DNA from: Vogesella oryzae
GTDB taxonomy: Bacteria; Pseudomonadota; Gammaproteobacteria; Burkholderiales; Chromobacteriaceae
Assembly (NCBI RefSeq): GCF_902829295.1
Contig: NZ_CADEPL010000029.1
Coordinates: forward strand, 1-43,975
DNA length: 43,975 nucleotides
Reading direction: 5' to 3'
Numbering within the stretch: position 1 is the first letter of the stretch; the number at the start of each line of letters is the position of its first letter. Made by a program: the position numbers and the translations under genes. Of this stretch, positions 24,743 through 33,565 are shown piece by piece. The notes under the pieces are model-generated. The model saw only the letters and a list, made by a program, of their open reading frames with translations, was not told the origin of the DNA and ran no database searches.

Positions 24743-24771
24743 TAAAAAAGCCGCTACCCGGGTAGCGGCTT
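24743..24771 (-). terminator. Intrinsic terminator of the chemoreceptor gene
   Basis: On the minus strand AAGCCGCTACCCGGGTAGCGGCTT is a perfect palindrome followed by TTTTTATG. It lies 20 bases past the chemoreceptor stop. Confidence 0.88.
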
Positions 24772-24790
24772 GTGGCGAAAGCAGTTGCGA

Positions 24791-26419
24791 TCAGGTGGTC
24801 TGGAAGCGGCGGAAGCTGCGGCTGATTTCCTCGGTCAGCTCGCTCATGCGGGCCGCGGCACTGGCGGCCTCGTTGGCCGCATCGCGGTTGCGCTGCGCAA
24901 TGGAAGTAATGCGCTGTACTTCACGCGAAACCTGTTCCCCCGAGCGCGCCTGTTCGGACAGTGCGCTGGCGATGCTTTGCACACTCTGACCAACGTTGTC
25001 GGTGCCGCTCTGGATGGCAACGATGGACTGGCCTGCCAGTTGCCCCTGGGTGGCGCTGGTGTGGGCGCGTTCGACCGACTGGTTCATGGCCTCAACCGCC
25101 TGCTGGGCGCTGATGCGGATGGCGCCGATCATGGCGGCGATTTCGCCGGTGGCCTTGGTGGTGCGTTCGGCCAACTTGCGTACCTCGTCAGCCACCACGG
25201 CAAAGCCGCGGCCCTGTTCGCCGGCGCGGGCGGCTTCGATGGCGGCATTCAGTGCCAGCAGGTTGGTCTGGTCGGCCACATCACGGATTACCGACACGAT
25301 GTTATCGATGGTTTGCGATTGGCGTCCCAGCTCGTTGATGCTGCCCGAGGTGTCGCGGATCAGTGCGCTGATGGCGTCCATCTCGCGCACCGCACCCTTG
25401 ATTACTTCTACACCCTGCTGCGCTTCGCCGCTGGCAGAGCGGGCGGCGGCTTCGGTGTCATCGGCACTGCGGTGCAGTTCCTGCACACCAACCGCCATTT
25501 GCTGAATCACGCTGACCATTTCGTCGGCGGCGCGATTCTGTTCGTCGGAACGGGCCATCAGGCGCTGCATGGTGTTCTGCAGTTCGCCGGAGGCGGCAGC
25601 GCTTTCCTGAACGCTGCGTTCTACAGTGCGCAGCGCGTCGTTCAATTCCTTGGTCATGCGCGACAGGTTGTACAGCAGCGAGGTGGTGTCGCCTTTGCGG
25701 ATTTTGACTTCCACGCCCAGGTTGCCGTGCGAGATTTCCTCCATCACCTTGGCCGCATAATCCGGTTCGCCACCAAGCTGGCGGGTCAGGGTGCGGGAGA
25801 GCAGCAAGGCAACAAAGATGCTGGCGCCCACGCTGACCACGATCGCCAGCAGCGATGCCACCATGGTGTCGCGCAGCGTACTGGTGGTGGTGGATTTTTC
25901 CTGTTCCATCACCTTGGTGTGGTAGGCGATCAGCTTGTCGAGCTGGATGCCGAGCAGTTTTTCCTGCGGTTCCAGTTTCTCGCTGACGATGATCGAGGCA
26001 TCCCATTTCTGGCGGGTGATCATCGGTAGCAGCTTGTCGACCAACCCGGTGAACTCGGCCAGCGATTGGCCGATCTTGCCCACCAGTTCAACCTCGGAAG
26101 CGTCGCGCGAAATGGCTTTCATCTGCTCGTATTGTTTACGGGCAACGGTCACCGAGTTCTTCAGGATGCCCATCTTTTCTTCCACCAGCTTGTCGTCGCT
26201 CTCCAGCAGAATGGTGCGCGCGGCGTTGGTGGAGGCCAGTAGCGCGCCGCTGAGGGTGCGCGAGTTCTGGATTACCGGGATACGGTATTCCACCAGTTCG
26301 GACACGCGGGACTGGATGGTGGTCAGGCGGTAGAGGGTGAAGGCTGAACCGAGAACCAGCAGCAGAATGACAGCGCCAAAGCCCAGGCCGAGGCGCTGGG
26401 CCAGAGATAGTTTCCCCAT
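24791..26419 (-). CDS. Methyl-accepting chemotaxis protein
   Basis: A 542-residue inner-membrane receptor. TM1 is at about 11-30, a four-helix-bundle (4HB_MCP) ligand domain at 31-187, TM2 at about 188-210, and HAMP at about 211-262 ([21 protein letters not shown]). The signalling domain includes the tip [20 protein letters not shown], which docks CheA/CheW. No CheR-tethering pentapeptide is present; the end reads RSFRRFQTT. The ATG at 26419 has AAGGA 9 bases upstream; a start at 26443 would add eight non-membrane residues. The ligand is unknown. Confidence 0.94.
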   Translation of the reverse strand: MGKLSLAQRLGLGFGAVILLLVLGSAFTLYRLTTIQSRVSELVEYRIPVIQNSRTLSGALLASTNAARTILLESDDKLVEEKMGILKNSVTVARKQYEQMKAISRDASEVELVGKIGQSLAEFTGLVDKLLPMITRQKWDASIIVSEKLEPQEKLLGIQLDKLIAYHTKVMEQEKSTTTSTLRDTMVASLLAIVVSVGASIFVALLLSRTLTRQLGGEPDYAAKVMEEISHGNLGVEVKIRKGDTTSLLYNLSRMTKELNDALRTVERSVQESAAASGELQNTMQRLMARSDEQNRAADEMVSVIQQMAVGVQELHRSADDTEAAARSASGEAQQGVEVIKGAVREMDAISALIRDTSGSINELGRQSQTIDNIVSVIRDVADQTNLLALNAAIEAARAGEQGRGFAVVADEVRKLAERTTKATGEIAAMIGAIRISAQQAVEAMNQSVERAHTSATQGQLAGQSIVAIQSGTDNVGQSVQSIASALSEQARSGEQVSREVQRITSIAQRNRDAANEAASAAARMSELTEEISRSFRRFQTT

Positions 26420-26562
26420 GTTTGTTTTTCCTTGCTGAAGCACTTGTAGGTTGGAAATATGCCGGCTTGATGTTGAGCTTTAAAATGTGCCAGTCGTTTT
26501 ATATGTGGGACGATAGTAAAGCGTGAGCGTGGTTTGTTGAAGTGTAAAGGCGGACAGGGGAG

Positions 26563-26588
26563 GACTGGTTCCGTATTAGGAACCAGTC
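26563..26588. terminator. Hairpin between the chemoreceptor and nudC
   Basis: GACTGGTTCC pairs perfectly with GGAACCAGTC around GTATTA. It could end the nudC transcript or lie in the chemoreceptor leader. No T-run on either side. Confidence 0.4.
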
Positions 26589-26604
26589 ATGCAACAACAA
26601 AATT

Positions 26605-26618
26605 GCCGGCTTGCCGGC
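26605..26618 (-). terminator. Short GC hairpin after nudC
   Basis: GCCGGC-TT-GCCGGC starting 10 bases past the nudC stop. On the minus strand AATTTTG follows, a weak U-run. Confidence 0.45.
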
Positions 26619-26627
26619 TATGGCAAC

Positions 26628-27416
26628 TTAATTGCGTTCTTGCTGCAGGCTGGACAGGTGGTCGAGTAGCAGAAAATGCGCAATCGAACGTGGCGGCGGC
26701 GTCAGGGGCAGGTTGTCGATGTCGAACCAGGCGGCGTCTTCGATTTCGCCTGGCTGTGGCGTTATGTCGCCGCTGTCGTATTCGGCCACGAATGCCAGCA
26801 TCAGCGAGTGCGGAAATGGCCATGACTGCGAACGCATGTAGCGCAAGGAGCGCAAGCGCACACCCACTTCTTCAAAGGCTTCGCGGTGCACGCTTTCCTC
26901 TACGCTTTCTCCTGCTTCGACAAACCCTGCCAGTGCGCTGTACATGCCGGGGGCAAAATGCGGGCTGCGGGCCAGCAGTACTTCGCGCCCCCGGTAAATC
27001 AGTACCATCATCGCCGGCGATAGCCGTGGATAGTACAGCTCGTCACAGCTCGGGCAGTGTTTGCCATGATCGTGGGCATTGCTGAGAAGTGGTCCGGCGC
27101 AGGCACCGCAGTAGCGATGGGTTTGCTCGAAGCGGCGCAGCTGTGCGGCGCGCGCCAGCAACGGGGTGTAACTGGCAGGCAGGGTTAGCAATGCCTGTCG
27201 CAGGCTGACTTTTTGCCAGCTGTCGGGCGGTGGCCCAAGCAATTCGGTGGCAAACAGGTTGGCCGCAGAGTTGTGGCCAATGTAGCGGACGCCGGTATGC
27301 AGTGCCGGGGCGGCTTCCGGTAGTTGCTCGGCAAAAAGGTACAGTCCGTTGCCATCGAAAACACACCACTGTATCGGGAGCTGCGGATCGGGGCTGGTCG
27401 GGAGGTTCAGGCTCAT
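26628..27416 (-). CDS. nudC: NAD-capped RNA hydrolase / NADH pyrophosphatase
   Basis: 262 residues. The NudC zinc ribbon is complete (C103, C106, C121, C124). The Nudix box GFVEAGESVEESVHREAFEEVGV (164-186) has all the acidic residues. The family motif SQPWPFPxS reads SQSWPFPHS (196-204), with a proline replaced by serine. It removes NAD caps from RNA and cleaves NADH. The ATG at 27416 is used because further upstream the frame overlaps the ABC gene; there is no clear ribosome site, so it may be translated by coupling with the gene upstream, 31 bases away. Confidence 0.93.
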   Translation of the reverse strand: MSLNLPTSPDPQLPIQWCVFDGNGLYLFAEQLPEAAPALHTGVRYIGHNSAANLFATELLGPPPDSWQKVSLRQALLTLPASYTPLLARAAQLRRFEQTHRYCGACAGPLLSNAHDHGKHCPSCDELYYPRLSPAMMVLIYRGREVLLARSPHFAPGMYSALAGFVEAGESVEESVHREAFEEVGVRLRSLRYMRSQSWPFPHSLMLAFVAEYDSGDITPQPGEIEDAAWFDIDNLPLTPPPRSIAHFLLLDHLSSLQQERN

Positions 27417-27447
27417 GGCAGGGGTGTGAGGGTGTGGTGGCACGATT

Positions 27448-28149
27448 CTACGCCGAGCGTCGGTAGTCCTCCAGCGCGTGACGAGCGGTCTCATCAGTGC
27501 GGGTGGTGTCTCCAAGCGGTGTTGCCGCATTCTGGTCGAGGTCGATCAAGTGGTCTGCAAGCTGGCTGGCCAGAGCCCGGTCCTGCAAGGTGATTACGAT
27601 GGTGCGGCCAGTCAAGGCCAGGCGTTGCAGCTGTTGTAACAGCTGTCTGCGGGCGGTGAGGCAGAGACTGGTGGCCGGTTCATTCAGCAACACAACTGGT
27701 GCGGTACTGACCAGACAGCGGATGATGGTGGCTAGCTGCTGTTCAGCGCTGGTTAGCTGGCAGAAGCGCTGCTCGGCAAGGTGCAGTAAGCCAAAGTCGC
27801 GCAGGAGCTGGTTGGCAAGCTGTTGATTGTTGTCATTGCCGCGTCGCCACCAATGGCTGGTTTGCTGCTGCAGCACATAGCGGCCTAGTTGCTGTCGGCA
27901 GTGGTTGCTGACACTTTGCTGCAGGCAGGTCAGGCGCCGGAGCCTGTCAGCATGGGCAGCTTGACCGAATAGTTGGCCGCAAACGAAGTCGCCGCTGCCT
28001 GCGAGCGAGGCAAGCAGTTGGCGACGGCTATTGGGTGTCCCGCCGGTGATGATGGTCAGGCGGTTGGCTGGTATGTAGAGCGGTAGTGACTGCGTGGCGC
28101 GGCTGTCGGGGGCGATATGGAGTTGCAATTCGTAGGCAGGGCACAGCAT
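27448..28149 (-). CDS. Degenerate ABC-type ATPase subunit, Fur-box preceded
   Basis: This 233-residue protein has the layout of a siderophore/haem/cobalamin importer ATPase (FecE/HmuV/BtuD type), but the nucleotide site is degraded. Walker A reads ITGGTPNSRRQLL (the lysine is R), the signature reads LTSAEQQ instead of LSGGQ, Walker B reads VVLLNEP (D to N156, E157 kept), and the H-loop histidine is Q189. It probably binds ATP poorly or not at all. The start at 28149 has AAGGAG 7 bases upstream. No permease or binding protein is near. A 27-bp Fur-type palindrome lies 70 bases upstream. Confidence 0.75.
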   Translation of the reverse strand: MLCPAYELQLHIAPDSRATQSLPLYIPANRLTIITGGTPNSRRQLLASLAGSGDFVCGQLFGQAAHADRLRRLTCLQQSVSNHCRQQLGRYVLQQQTSHWWRRGNDNNQQLANQLLRDFGLLHLAEQRFCQLTSAEQQLATIIRCLVSTAPVVLLNEPATSLCLTARRQLLQQLQRLALTGRTIVITLQDRALASQLADHLIDLDQNAATPLGDTTRTDETARHALEDYRRSA

Positions 28150-28170
28150 CCGGGTGCTCCTTATATAGAA

Positions 28171-28194
28171 AAGCGCAACCATGTGATTGCGCTT
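28171..28194 (-). terminator. Leader hairpin before the ABC-like gene
   Basis: AAGCGCAA pairs with TTGCGCTT around eight bases; on the minus strand TTTTC follows. It lies between the Fur box and the AAGGAG site, so it can act as an attenuator or as the terminator of the upstream gene. Confidence 0.5.
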
Positions 28195-28220
28195 GTGACT
28201 TCAGCTACATCGCAAATGTT

Positions 28221-28247
28221 ATCAAATGATAATCAATATCATTTGAT
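28221..28247. promoter_or_regulatory. Fur box
   Basis: Two perfect 11-base arms, ATCAAATGATA and TATCATTTGAT, flank ATCAA. The core TGATAATCAATATCA differs from the 7-1-7 Fur consensus TGATAATnATTATCA at one position. It lies upstream of the ABC-like gene and predicts iron repression. Confidence 0.8.
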
Positions 28248-28261
28248 GTTGCAATGTCTGG

Positions 28262-29293
28262 TCAGAATGTGGGCAGGCTGGCGCTGCAAAGGCGTGCTTC
28301 CTCTTCCAGGCGTTGAAACAAGTCGGCAACGCTGGGTACGTCATCAATCAGCCCTTGAACTTGGCCAATAAGCTGCACGCCACGTTGGTGGTCGCCCTCT
28401 TCAATGGCGAGGCGGATGGATTCGGTAGCGGCACCAAACTGCGCCAGCTGGCGTAGTTGCTGCGGTTCACGTAGCAGGCCGCCAGCCACGACTTGCAATA
28501 ACGGTAGCTGCATACGGCGTGCTGCGCCGGCTGCTCTCCACGCTGCCTGCAGCAGGCCGAGTGGTTTGCGGGTGGCGCGGCGGGCGGCAGGGGTGTCCAT
28601 TACCCGGCACCATAAGCCATCAAAATTTCTCGAATATAAGGTATCAGCGACCGTGCGCTGACGAATCAGGTCTTTTGTGTGTTGATGGACAGGGCTCTCG
28701 CGGGTCATGGCAAGCCGGCTGCCCATGGCAACGGCATCGGCGCCAAGGGCAAACGCGGCTACAAGGCCTTGGCCGGTGCCGAAGCCGCCAGCGGCAATGA
28801 TCGGCAGGTCGGTGAGTCGGCGGATGGCGGGAATGAGAACCAGAGAAGTGACCTCACCGCCATGTGCCGCTGCTTCGTGACCGGTGACCAGCAGGGCGTC
28901 CACACCGATGTTGGCCGCGGATAGGGCATGCTTTTCCGTAACGACAGTGGCAATCACTTTGCCGCCATAGGCGTGGGCACGTTTGACGATCCAGTCGCCT
29001 TTGCCGAGCGAGAAGTTGATCACAGGCACCTGCTCTTGTAGTGCCACTTCTGCATTTTCCCGGGCGCCGGGCATCATCAGTGTGCAGCCGATGCCAAAAG
29101 GCTTGTCGGTCAGCTCGCGGATGCGGTGAATGGCCTGCCTGGCTTGTGCGGGATTGAGCGGACCGGTGGCAAGAATGCCGAGGCCGCCTGCGTTGCTGGT
29201 GGCGGCCACCAGTTCCGGGGTGGCGATGTAGCTCATGCCGGGGCAGAGTAGTGGTCTTGTAACGCCGAATGCTCGAGTGAATCGGGTCTGCAT
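28262..29293 (-). CDS. Nitronate monooxygenase / 2-nitropropane dioxygenase family
   Basis: A 343-residue FMN-dependent TIM-barrel protein of the NMO/FabK family. The GHEAAAHGG stretch (about residues 138-146) holds the catalytic histidine, LPIIAAGGFGTG binds phosphate of FMN, and the start CPGMSYIATPELVAATSNAGGLG is typical. It would oxidise alkyl nitronates such as propionate 3-nitronate. It may equally be a FabK-like reductase, but the length and GHEAGGH-type motif favour NMO. Divergent from the small membrane protein. Confidence 0.85.
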   Translation of the reverse strand: MQTRFTRAFGVTRPLLCPGMSYIATPELVAATSNAGGLGILATGPLNPAQARQAIHRIRELTDKPFGIGCTLMMPGARENAEVALQEQVPVINFSLGKGDWIVKRAHAYGGKVIATVVTEKHALSAANIGVDALLVTGHEAAAHGGEVTSLVLIPAIRRLTDLPIIAAGGFGTGQGLVAAFALGADAVAMGSRLAMTRESPVHQHTKDLIRQRTVADTLYSRNFDGLWCRVMDTPAARRATRKPLGLLQAAWRAAGAARRMQLPLLQVVAGGLLREPQQLRQLAQFGAATESIRLAIEEGDHQRGVQLIGQVQGLIDDVPSVADLFQRLEEEARLCSASLPTF

Positions 29294-29370
29294 GTCGTTG
29301 TGCCTGTGTGCTGTGCTGGGGTGCGCTATTCTTGTCGCATTCCTTGATAAATTTCAAACGGTTGTTTGAT

Positions 29371-29559
29371 ATGTATTTGGTGCTGATAGGCTGGTTGTAT
29401 TTTGTGTTGATGCTGGCGGTGGGGCAGAACTCCCTCATGCAGTCCATGCTGGTGCTGTTATTGCTGGGTGTGACGCCGACCTGGCTACTGTTGTGGATCA
29501 AGGTGCGGAAGCACCGGCAGCGCATGAGACAGCAACAAGAAGATGATCGTGGGGCTTGA
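29371..29559 (+). CDS. Small membrane protein, 62 residues
   Basis: MYLVLIGWLYFVLMLAVGQN plus a second segment MLVLLLLGVTPTWLLLWI give two membrane helices. A basic, glutamine-rich cytoplasmic tail follows (KVRKHRQRMRQQQEDD). No family recognised. It ends just where the rpsB promoter begins. No strong ribosome site is seen; the frame extends to 29308. Confidence 0.6.
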   Translation: MYLVLIGWLYFVLMLAVGQNSLMQSMLVLLLLGVTPTWLLLWIKVRKHRQRMRQQQEDDRGA

Positions 29560-29585
29560 GTGCGCGTTGGCGGGAATGCTAGAAT
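29556..29585 (+). promoter_or_regulatory. Sigma-70 promoter of rpsB-tsf
   Basis: TTGAGT (29556-29561) and TAGAAT (29580-29585) are separated by 18 bases, about 105 bases before rpsB. It overlaps the end of the small membrane-protein gene. Confidence 0.6.
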
Positions 29586-29591
29586 TGCGAG

Positions 29592-29692
29592 TTCCCTCAA
29601 TTTCGGGGGAAATTACGCACATCCGTACGCAATAGGGTGCCCGCAAGGGTTGACTGTACGGATGGAGGCTTAACCCTTTTGGAGATTAAAGA
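29592..29692 (+). promoter_or_regulatory. Structured rpsB leader
   Basis: ATCCGTAC (29621-29628) pairs with GTACGGAT (29656-29663), enclosing a CCC-GCAA-GGG tetraloop hairpin. A TCCC/GGGGA stem lies just before. In other bacteria S2 represses its own mRNA through such a leader; that role is inferred. GGAG lies 9 bases before the rpsB ATG. Confidence 0.55.
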
Positions 29693-30421
29693 ATGTCCAC
29701 CAATGTGACCATGCGTCAAATGCTTGAGGCCGGCGTACACTTCGGCCACCAAACCCGCTTCTGGAACCCGAAGATGGCTCAGTACATCTTTGGCAGCCGC
29801 AACAAGATTCACATCATCAACCTGGAAAAAACCCTGCCGCTGTTCGTGCAGGCTCAGGACTATGTGCGTCGTCTGGCTGCCAACAAGGGCACCATTCTGT
29901 TCGTGGGTACCAAGCGTCAGGCGCGTGAGATCGTCCGCGAAGAAGCCAGCCGTGCTGGCGTTCCGTTCGTGGATCATCGCTGGTTGGGCGGCATGCTGAC
30001 CAACTACAAGACCGTGAAGCAGTCTATCAAGCGTCTTGAAGACAAGCGTGCCCAGCTCGAAGCTGGCGACCAGTCCGGTTTCAACAAGAAAGAACTGCTG
30101 GATATGCAGCGCGAAGTTGAAAAACTCGAGCGCTCGCTGGGTGGTATCAAGGATATGAAAGGTCTGCCGGACGCGATCTTTGTTATCGATACCGGTTACC
30201 AGAAAGGTACCATCGTTGAAGCCAAGAAACTGGGTATCCCGGTTATTGGTGTGGTTGATACCAACAACTCGCCGGAAGGCATTGATTACGTAATTCCGGG
30301 TAACGACGACTCCAGTCGCGCCATCCGTCTGTACGCTCGTGGCATCGCCGACGCCGTACTGGAAGGCCGCGCTCAGTCGCTGCAGGAAATCGTAGCTGCT
30401 GCTGAAGCAGCCGCCGAGTAA
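29693..30421 (+). CDS. rpsB: 30S ribosomal protein S2
   Basis: 242 residues, with the full S2 signature [21 protein letters not shown] at the start and [19 protein letters not shown] in the middle. It binds the 30S platform late in assembly and is needed for S1 binding. The strong GGAG site and highly biased codons fit heavy expression. First gene of the conserved rpsB-tsf-pyrH-frr series. Confidence 0.98.
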   Translation: MSTNVTMRQMLEAGVHFGHQTRFWNPKMAQYIFGSRNKIHIINLEKTLPLFVQAQDYVRRLAANKGTILFVGTKRQAREIVREEASRAGVPFVDHRWLGGMLTNYKTVKQSIKRLEDKRAQLEAGDQSGFNKKELLDMQREVEKLERSLGGIKDMKGLPDAIFVIDTGYQKGTIVEAKKLGIPVIGVVDTNNSPEGIDYVIPGNDDSSRAIRLYARGIADAVLEGRAQSLQEIVAAAEAAAE

Positions 30422-30431
30422 GTTCTTGGCG

Positions 30432-30457
30432 AAAAGGGGCGAAAGCCCCTTTTTTTA
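30432..30457 (+). terminator. Terminator/attenuator between rpsB and tsf
   Basis: AAAAGGGGC-GAAA-GCCCCTTTT with three more T. A classic intrinsic terminator inside the operon. It could reduce tsf relative to rpsB. Confidence 0.85.
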
Positions 30458-30494
30458 AATCCTCCGGAACGTATTTATTTTTAAGGAGTTAGTC

Positions 30495-31361
30495 ATGGCG
30501 GAAATCACCGCAAAGATGGTATCCGACCTGCGCGCTGCGACTGGTCTGGGCATGATGGAGTGCAAGAAGGCTCTGGTAGAGGCTGATGGCGATTCTGCCA
30601 AGGCTGAAGAGATTCTGCGCATCAAGTCCGGTAACAAGGCATCCAAGATGGCTGGCCGTGTTGCTGCAGAAGGTATCATCGGTTCTTTCGTTGCCGGTGG
30701 CGTTGGCGCCCTGGTAGAAGTGAACTGCGAAACTGACTTCGTAGCCAAAGACCCGACCTTCATCGCCCTGGCTACTGCAGCTGCCAAAGCAGTTGTTGCG
30801 GCCAACCCGGCTGATGTTGAAGCGCTGGCTGCTGTTGAGGTTGATGGCCAGTCCGTGGAGGAAACCCGCAAGGCAGCCATTGCCAAGCTGGGCGAAAACA
30901 TGACCATCCGTCGTTTCGTTCGTTACGAAACCGACGGCGCTATCGCTACCTATCTGCATGGCGCCAAGATCGGCGTTATCGTTGATTACAAAGGCGAAGA
31001 GCAAGTGGGCAAGGACGTGGCTATGCACATTGCCGCTTCCAAGCCGATTTGTGTTTCCAAGGATCAGGTTCCGGCCGAAACCCTGGAGCAAGAGCGCAAG
31101 ATCTACACCGCACAAGCTGCAGAATCCGGCAAGCCGGCTGATATCGTGGCCAAAATGGTTGAAGGTCGCGTGAACAAGTTCCTGGCGGAAGTGACTCTGG
31201 TTGGTCAGCCGTTCGTCAAGAACCCGGACGTTACCGTAGAGAAGCTGCTGGCTGAGAAATCCGCTTCGGTGAAGGCATTTGCCATGTTTGTCGTTGGCGA
31301 AGGCATCGAGAAGAAGGTTGTGGACTATGCTGCTGAAGTGGCTGCTGCTGCCAAGCTGTAA
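30495..31361 (+). CDS. tsf: Elongation factor Ts
   Basis: This 288-residue protein is the guanine nucleotide exchange factor for EF-Tu. The EF-Ts signatures [16 protein letters not shown] (about 11-26) and the core [11 protein letters not shown] (about 76-86) are present; the TDFV stretch displaces Mg2+ and GDP in EF-Tu. AAGGAG lies 8 bases before the ATG. Confidence 0.98.
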   Translation: MAEITAKMVSDLRAATGLGMMECKKALVEADGDSAKAEEILRIKSGNKASKMAGRVAAEGIIGSFVAGGVGALVEVNCETDFVAKDPTFIALATAAAKAVVAANPADVEALAAVEVDGQSVEETRKAAIAKLGENMTIRRFVRYETDGAIATYLHGAKIGVIVDYKGEEQVGKDVAMHIAASKPICVSKDQVPAETLEQERKIYTAQAAESGKPADIVAKMVEGRVNKFLAEVTLVGQPFVKNPDVTVEKLLAEKSASVKAFAMFVVGEGIEKKVVDYAAEVAAAAKL

Positions 31362-31382
31362 TTCGTAGTCAAGTTGTACCAA

Positions 31383-31414
31383 GAACGGCACCCTGCAAAA
31401 CAGGGTGCCGTTTC
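31383..31414 (+). terminator. Intrinsic terminator after tsf
   Basis: AACGGCACCCTG pairs with CAGGGTGCCGTT around CAAAA; TTTC overlaps the end. The stem is 12 bp. Confidence 0.85.
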
Positions 31415-31449
31415 GCAAACAGAATTCAAACCTATTGCCAGAGGTAATC

Positions 31450-32169
31450 ATGAGCCAAGTTCCCGCTTACAAGCGCATCCTGCTGAAATTGTCCGGCGAA
31501 GCCCTGATGGGAGATGACAGCTACGGGATTAATCGCAACACGATCGAGCAGATCGTGGTTCAGATCAAGGAAGTGGTGGATCTGGGCGTGCAGGTCGGCA
31601 TCGTGATTGGTGGTGGCAACATTTTCCGTGGTGTAGCACCAGCCGCTTCCGGTATGGATCGTGCTACTGCAGATTACATGGGCATGATGGCGACAGTGAT
31701 GAATGCGCTGGCGCTGAAGGATGCCATGACCAAGGTTGGCCTGATCGCGCGTGTGCAGTCCGCGCTGACCATGCAACAGATTGCCGAGCCATATGTGCGC
31801 GGTAAGGCAATGCAGTACCTGGAAGAAGGCAAAGTGGTGATTTTTGCTGCCGGCACCGGTAACCCTTTCTTTACTACTGATACTGCTGCAGCGCTGCGTG
31901 GTATGGAGATGAACGTCGATATCATGCTGAAGGCAACCAAGGTCGACGGCGTCTATACCGATGATCCGAAAAAGAACCCGGATGCCGTGCGCTACCAGAC
32001 CCTGACTTTCGACGAGGCGATTTCGCGTAACTTGAAAGTGATGGATGCAACCGCTTTTGCGCTGTGCCGCGATCAGCACCTGAATATCAAGGTATTCAGC
32101 ATTTTCAAGCAGGGTGCGCTGACCCGTGTCGTGCTTGGCGAAGACGAAGGCACGCTGGTACACTGCTGA
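31450..32169 (+). CDS. pyrH: UMP kinase
   Basis: 239 residues of the amino-acid kinase fold; it makes UDP from UMP and [28 protein letters not shown] and the late [18 protein letters not shown] block are PyrH marks. The ATG at 31450 has GAGGTAA 7 bases upstream; an earlier in-frame start at 31405 lies inside the terminator region and is rejected. Confidence 0.97.
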   Translation: MSQVPAYKRILLKLSGEALMGDDSYGINRNTIEQIVVQIKEVVDLGVQVGIVIGGGNIFRGVAPAASGMDRATADYMGMMATVMNALALKDAMTKVGLIARVQSALTMQQIAEPYVRGKAMQYLEEGKVVIFAAGTGNPFFTTDTAAALRGMEMNVDIMLKATKVDGVYTDDPKKNPDAVRYQTLTFDEAISRNLKVMDATAFALCRDQHLNIKVFSIFKQGALTRVVLGEDEGTLVHC

Positions 32170-32184
32170 TTTAGTGATTCCATA

Positions 32185-32223
32185 AAGGCGGAAACGGCGT
32201 AAAGCCGCTTCCGCCTTGTTTTT
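32185..32223 (+). terminator. Intrinsic terminator between pyrH and frr
   Basis: AAGGCGGAA/TTCCGCCTT with an inner CGGC/GCCG stem, followed by GTTTTTC. Third in-operon terminator of this series. Confidence 0.85.
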
Positions 32224-32244
32224 CAGAATGCAACGGGAGTAATC

Positions 32245-32802
32245 ATGATCAATGACGTAAAAAAGTCGGCTGAACAGCGCATGCAAAAGTCGCTGGAAAC
32301 TTTCAAGACCGACCTGACCAAAGTGCGTACCGGCCGTGCCCACACCGGTCTCTTGGATCATGTGATGGTGGATTACTATGGCAGCGATGTGCCGGTAAAC
32401 CAGGTGGCGAACGTAACCCTGATCGATGCCCGTACCATTGGTGTGCAGCCGTGGGAAAAAAACATGCTGGCCAAGGTGGAGAAGGCTATTCGCGATAGCG
32501 ATCTGGGTCTGAATCCGTCCTCGATGGGCGAGATCATCCGCGTGCCGATGCCGGCACTGACCGAGGAACGCCGCAAGGACCTGATCAAGGTGGTTCGCGC
32601 CGAAGCCGAGGGTGCCCGCGTGTCCATTCGCAATGTGCGTCGCGATTGCAACAACGACCTCAAGAACCTGCTCAAGGACAAGGAAATCACCGAGGACGAA
32701 GAGCGTCGTGGTCAGGACGAAGTGCAGAAGTTCACTGACAAGTACATTGCCGAAGTCGACAAGGCGCTGGCAGCCAAAGAAGCCGAATTGATGGCCGTGT
32801 AA
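32245..32802 (+). CDS. frr: Ribosome recycling factor
   Basis: 185 residues, the usual RRF length. It splits post-termination ribosomes with [24 protein letters not shown] at the start, [21 protein letters not shown] in the hinge region, and the long charged C-terminal helix are typical. GGGAG precedes the ATG. Confidence 0.98.
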   Translation: MINDVKKSAEQRMQKSLETFKTDLTKVRTGRAHTGLLDHVMVDYYGSDVPVNQVANVTLIDARTIGVQPWEKNMLAKVEKAIRDSDLGLNPSSMGEIIRVPMPALTEERRKDLIKVVRAEAEGARVSIRNVRRDCNNDLKNLLKDKEITEDEERRGQDEVQKFTDKYIAEVDKALAAKEAELMAV

Positions 32803-32812
32803 GGAGCGTTGC

Positions 32813-33562
32813 GTGTTTGCAAGTTCCACGCAGGGCGTGCCGGAGGTGCAGTCTGTGCCCCGGCACATTGCCATCATCATGGATGGCAATGGTCGTTGGG
32901 CCAAAAAACGTTTGCTGCCCCGAGTGGCGGGTCACAAGCGGGGCCTCGATGCGGTACGCGATACGGTCAAGCACTGTATCGATCTCGGCGTCGGCTATCT
33001 GACATTGTTTGCCTTTTCCACTGAGAACTGGCGGCGTCCGGCAGATGAAGTCAATTTCCTGATGGAGTTGTTCTTTGTGGCGCTGGAGCGTGAAGTTGAG
33101 CGTCTGCATCAGAGCAATATCCGATTGCGAGTTATCGGTTCGCGTGATCGCTTTTCTGCTGCCATCTGCCAGCGTATCGATGCGGCAGAAGCCAAGACGG
33201 CGGGCAATAGCGGTCTGGTGCTGACCATCGCGGCAGATTATGGTGGTCGCTGGGACGTGCTGCAGGCGGTAAATCGTCTTCATGCCTCAGGGGTGACGGA
33301 CATCGACGAGGCCAGCCTTGCGGCCAACCTGTCGATGGCTTATGCGCCAGAGCCTGATTTGTTTATCCGTACCGGTGGCGAGCAGCGCATCAGTAATTTC
33401 CTGTTGTGGCAGCTTGCCTATTCCGAGCTCTATTTCACTGATTTGTTATGGCCTGACTTTGGCAAGGATGCGCTGGATGTGGCGCTGGCTTCCTTCCGCA
33501 GTCGCGAACGGCGGTTTGGTCGTACCAGTGAACAATTGCCGCAAGCCCATCGCCGAGGCTGA
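32813..33562 (+). CDS. uppS: Undecaprenyl diphosphate synthase
   Basis: This 249-residue cis-prenyltransferase makes the C55 carrier for peptidoglycan and LPS. The catalytic aspartate is in [15 protein letters not shown] (about residue 25), and the SEN motif (FAFSTENW) and the [15 protein letters not shown] stretch are complete. GTG at 32813 with AGGAG directly after the frr stop. Confidence 0.96.
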   Translation: MFASSTQGVPEVQSVPRHIAIIMDGNGRWAKKRLLPRVAGHKRGLDAVRDTVKHCIDLGVGYLTLFAFSTENWRRPADEVNFLMELFFVALEREVERLHQSNIRLRVIGSRDRFSAAICQRIDAAEAKTAGNSGLVLTIAADYGGRWDVLQAVNRLHASGVTDIDEASLAANLSMAYAPEPDLFIRTGGEQRISNFLLWQLAYSELYFTDLLWPDFGKDALDVALASFRSRERRFGRTSEQLPQAHRRG

Positions 33563-33565
33563 TTC

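Noticed and set aside
26440-26500. Possible sigma-28 promoter (TAAAG ... GCCGGCAT) before the chemoreceptor
   Set aside because: Spacing is 12 instead of about 15 bases and the -10 differs from GCCGATAA at several positions.
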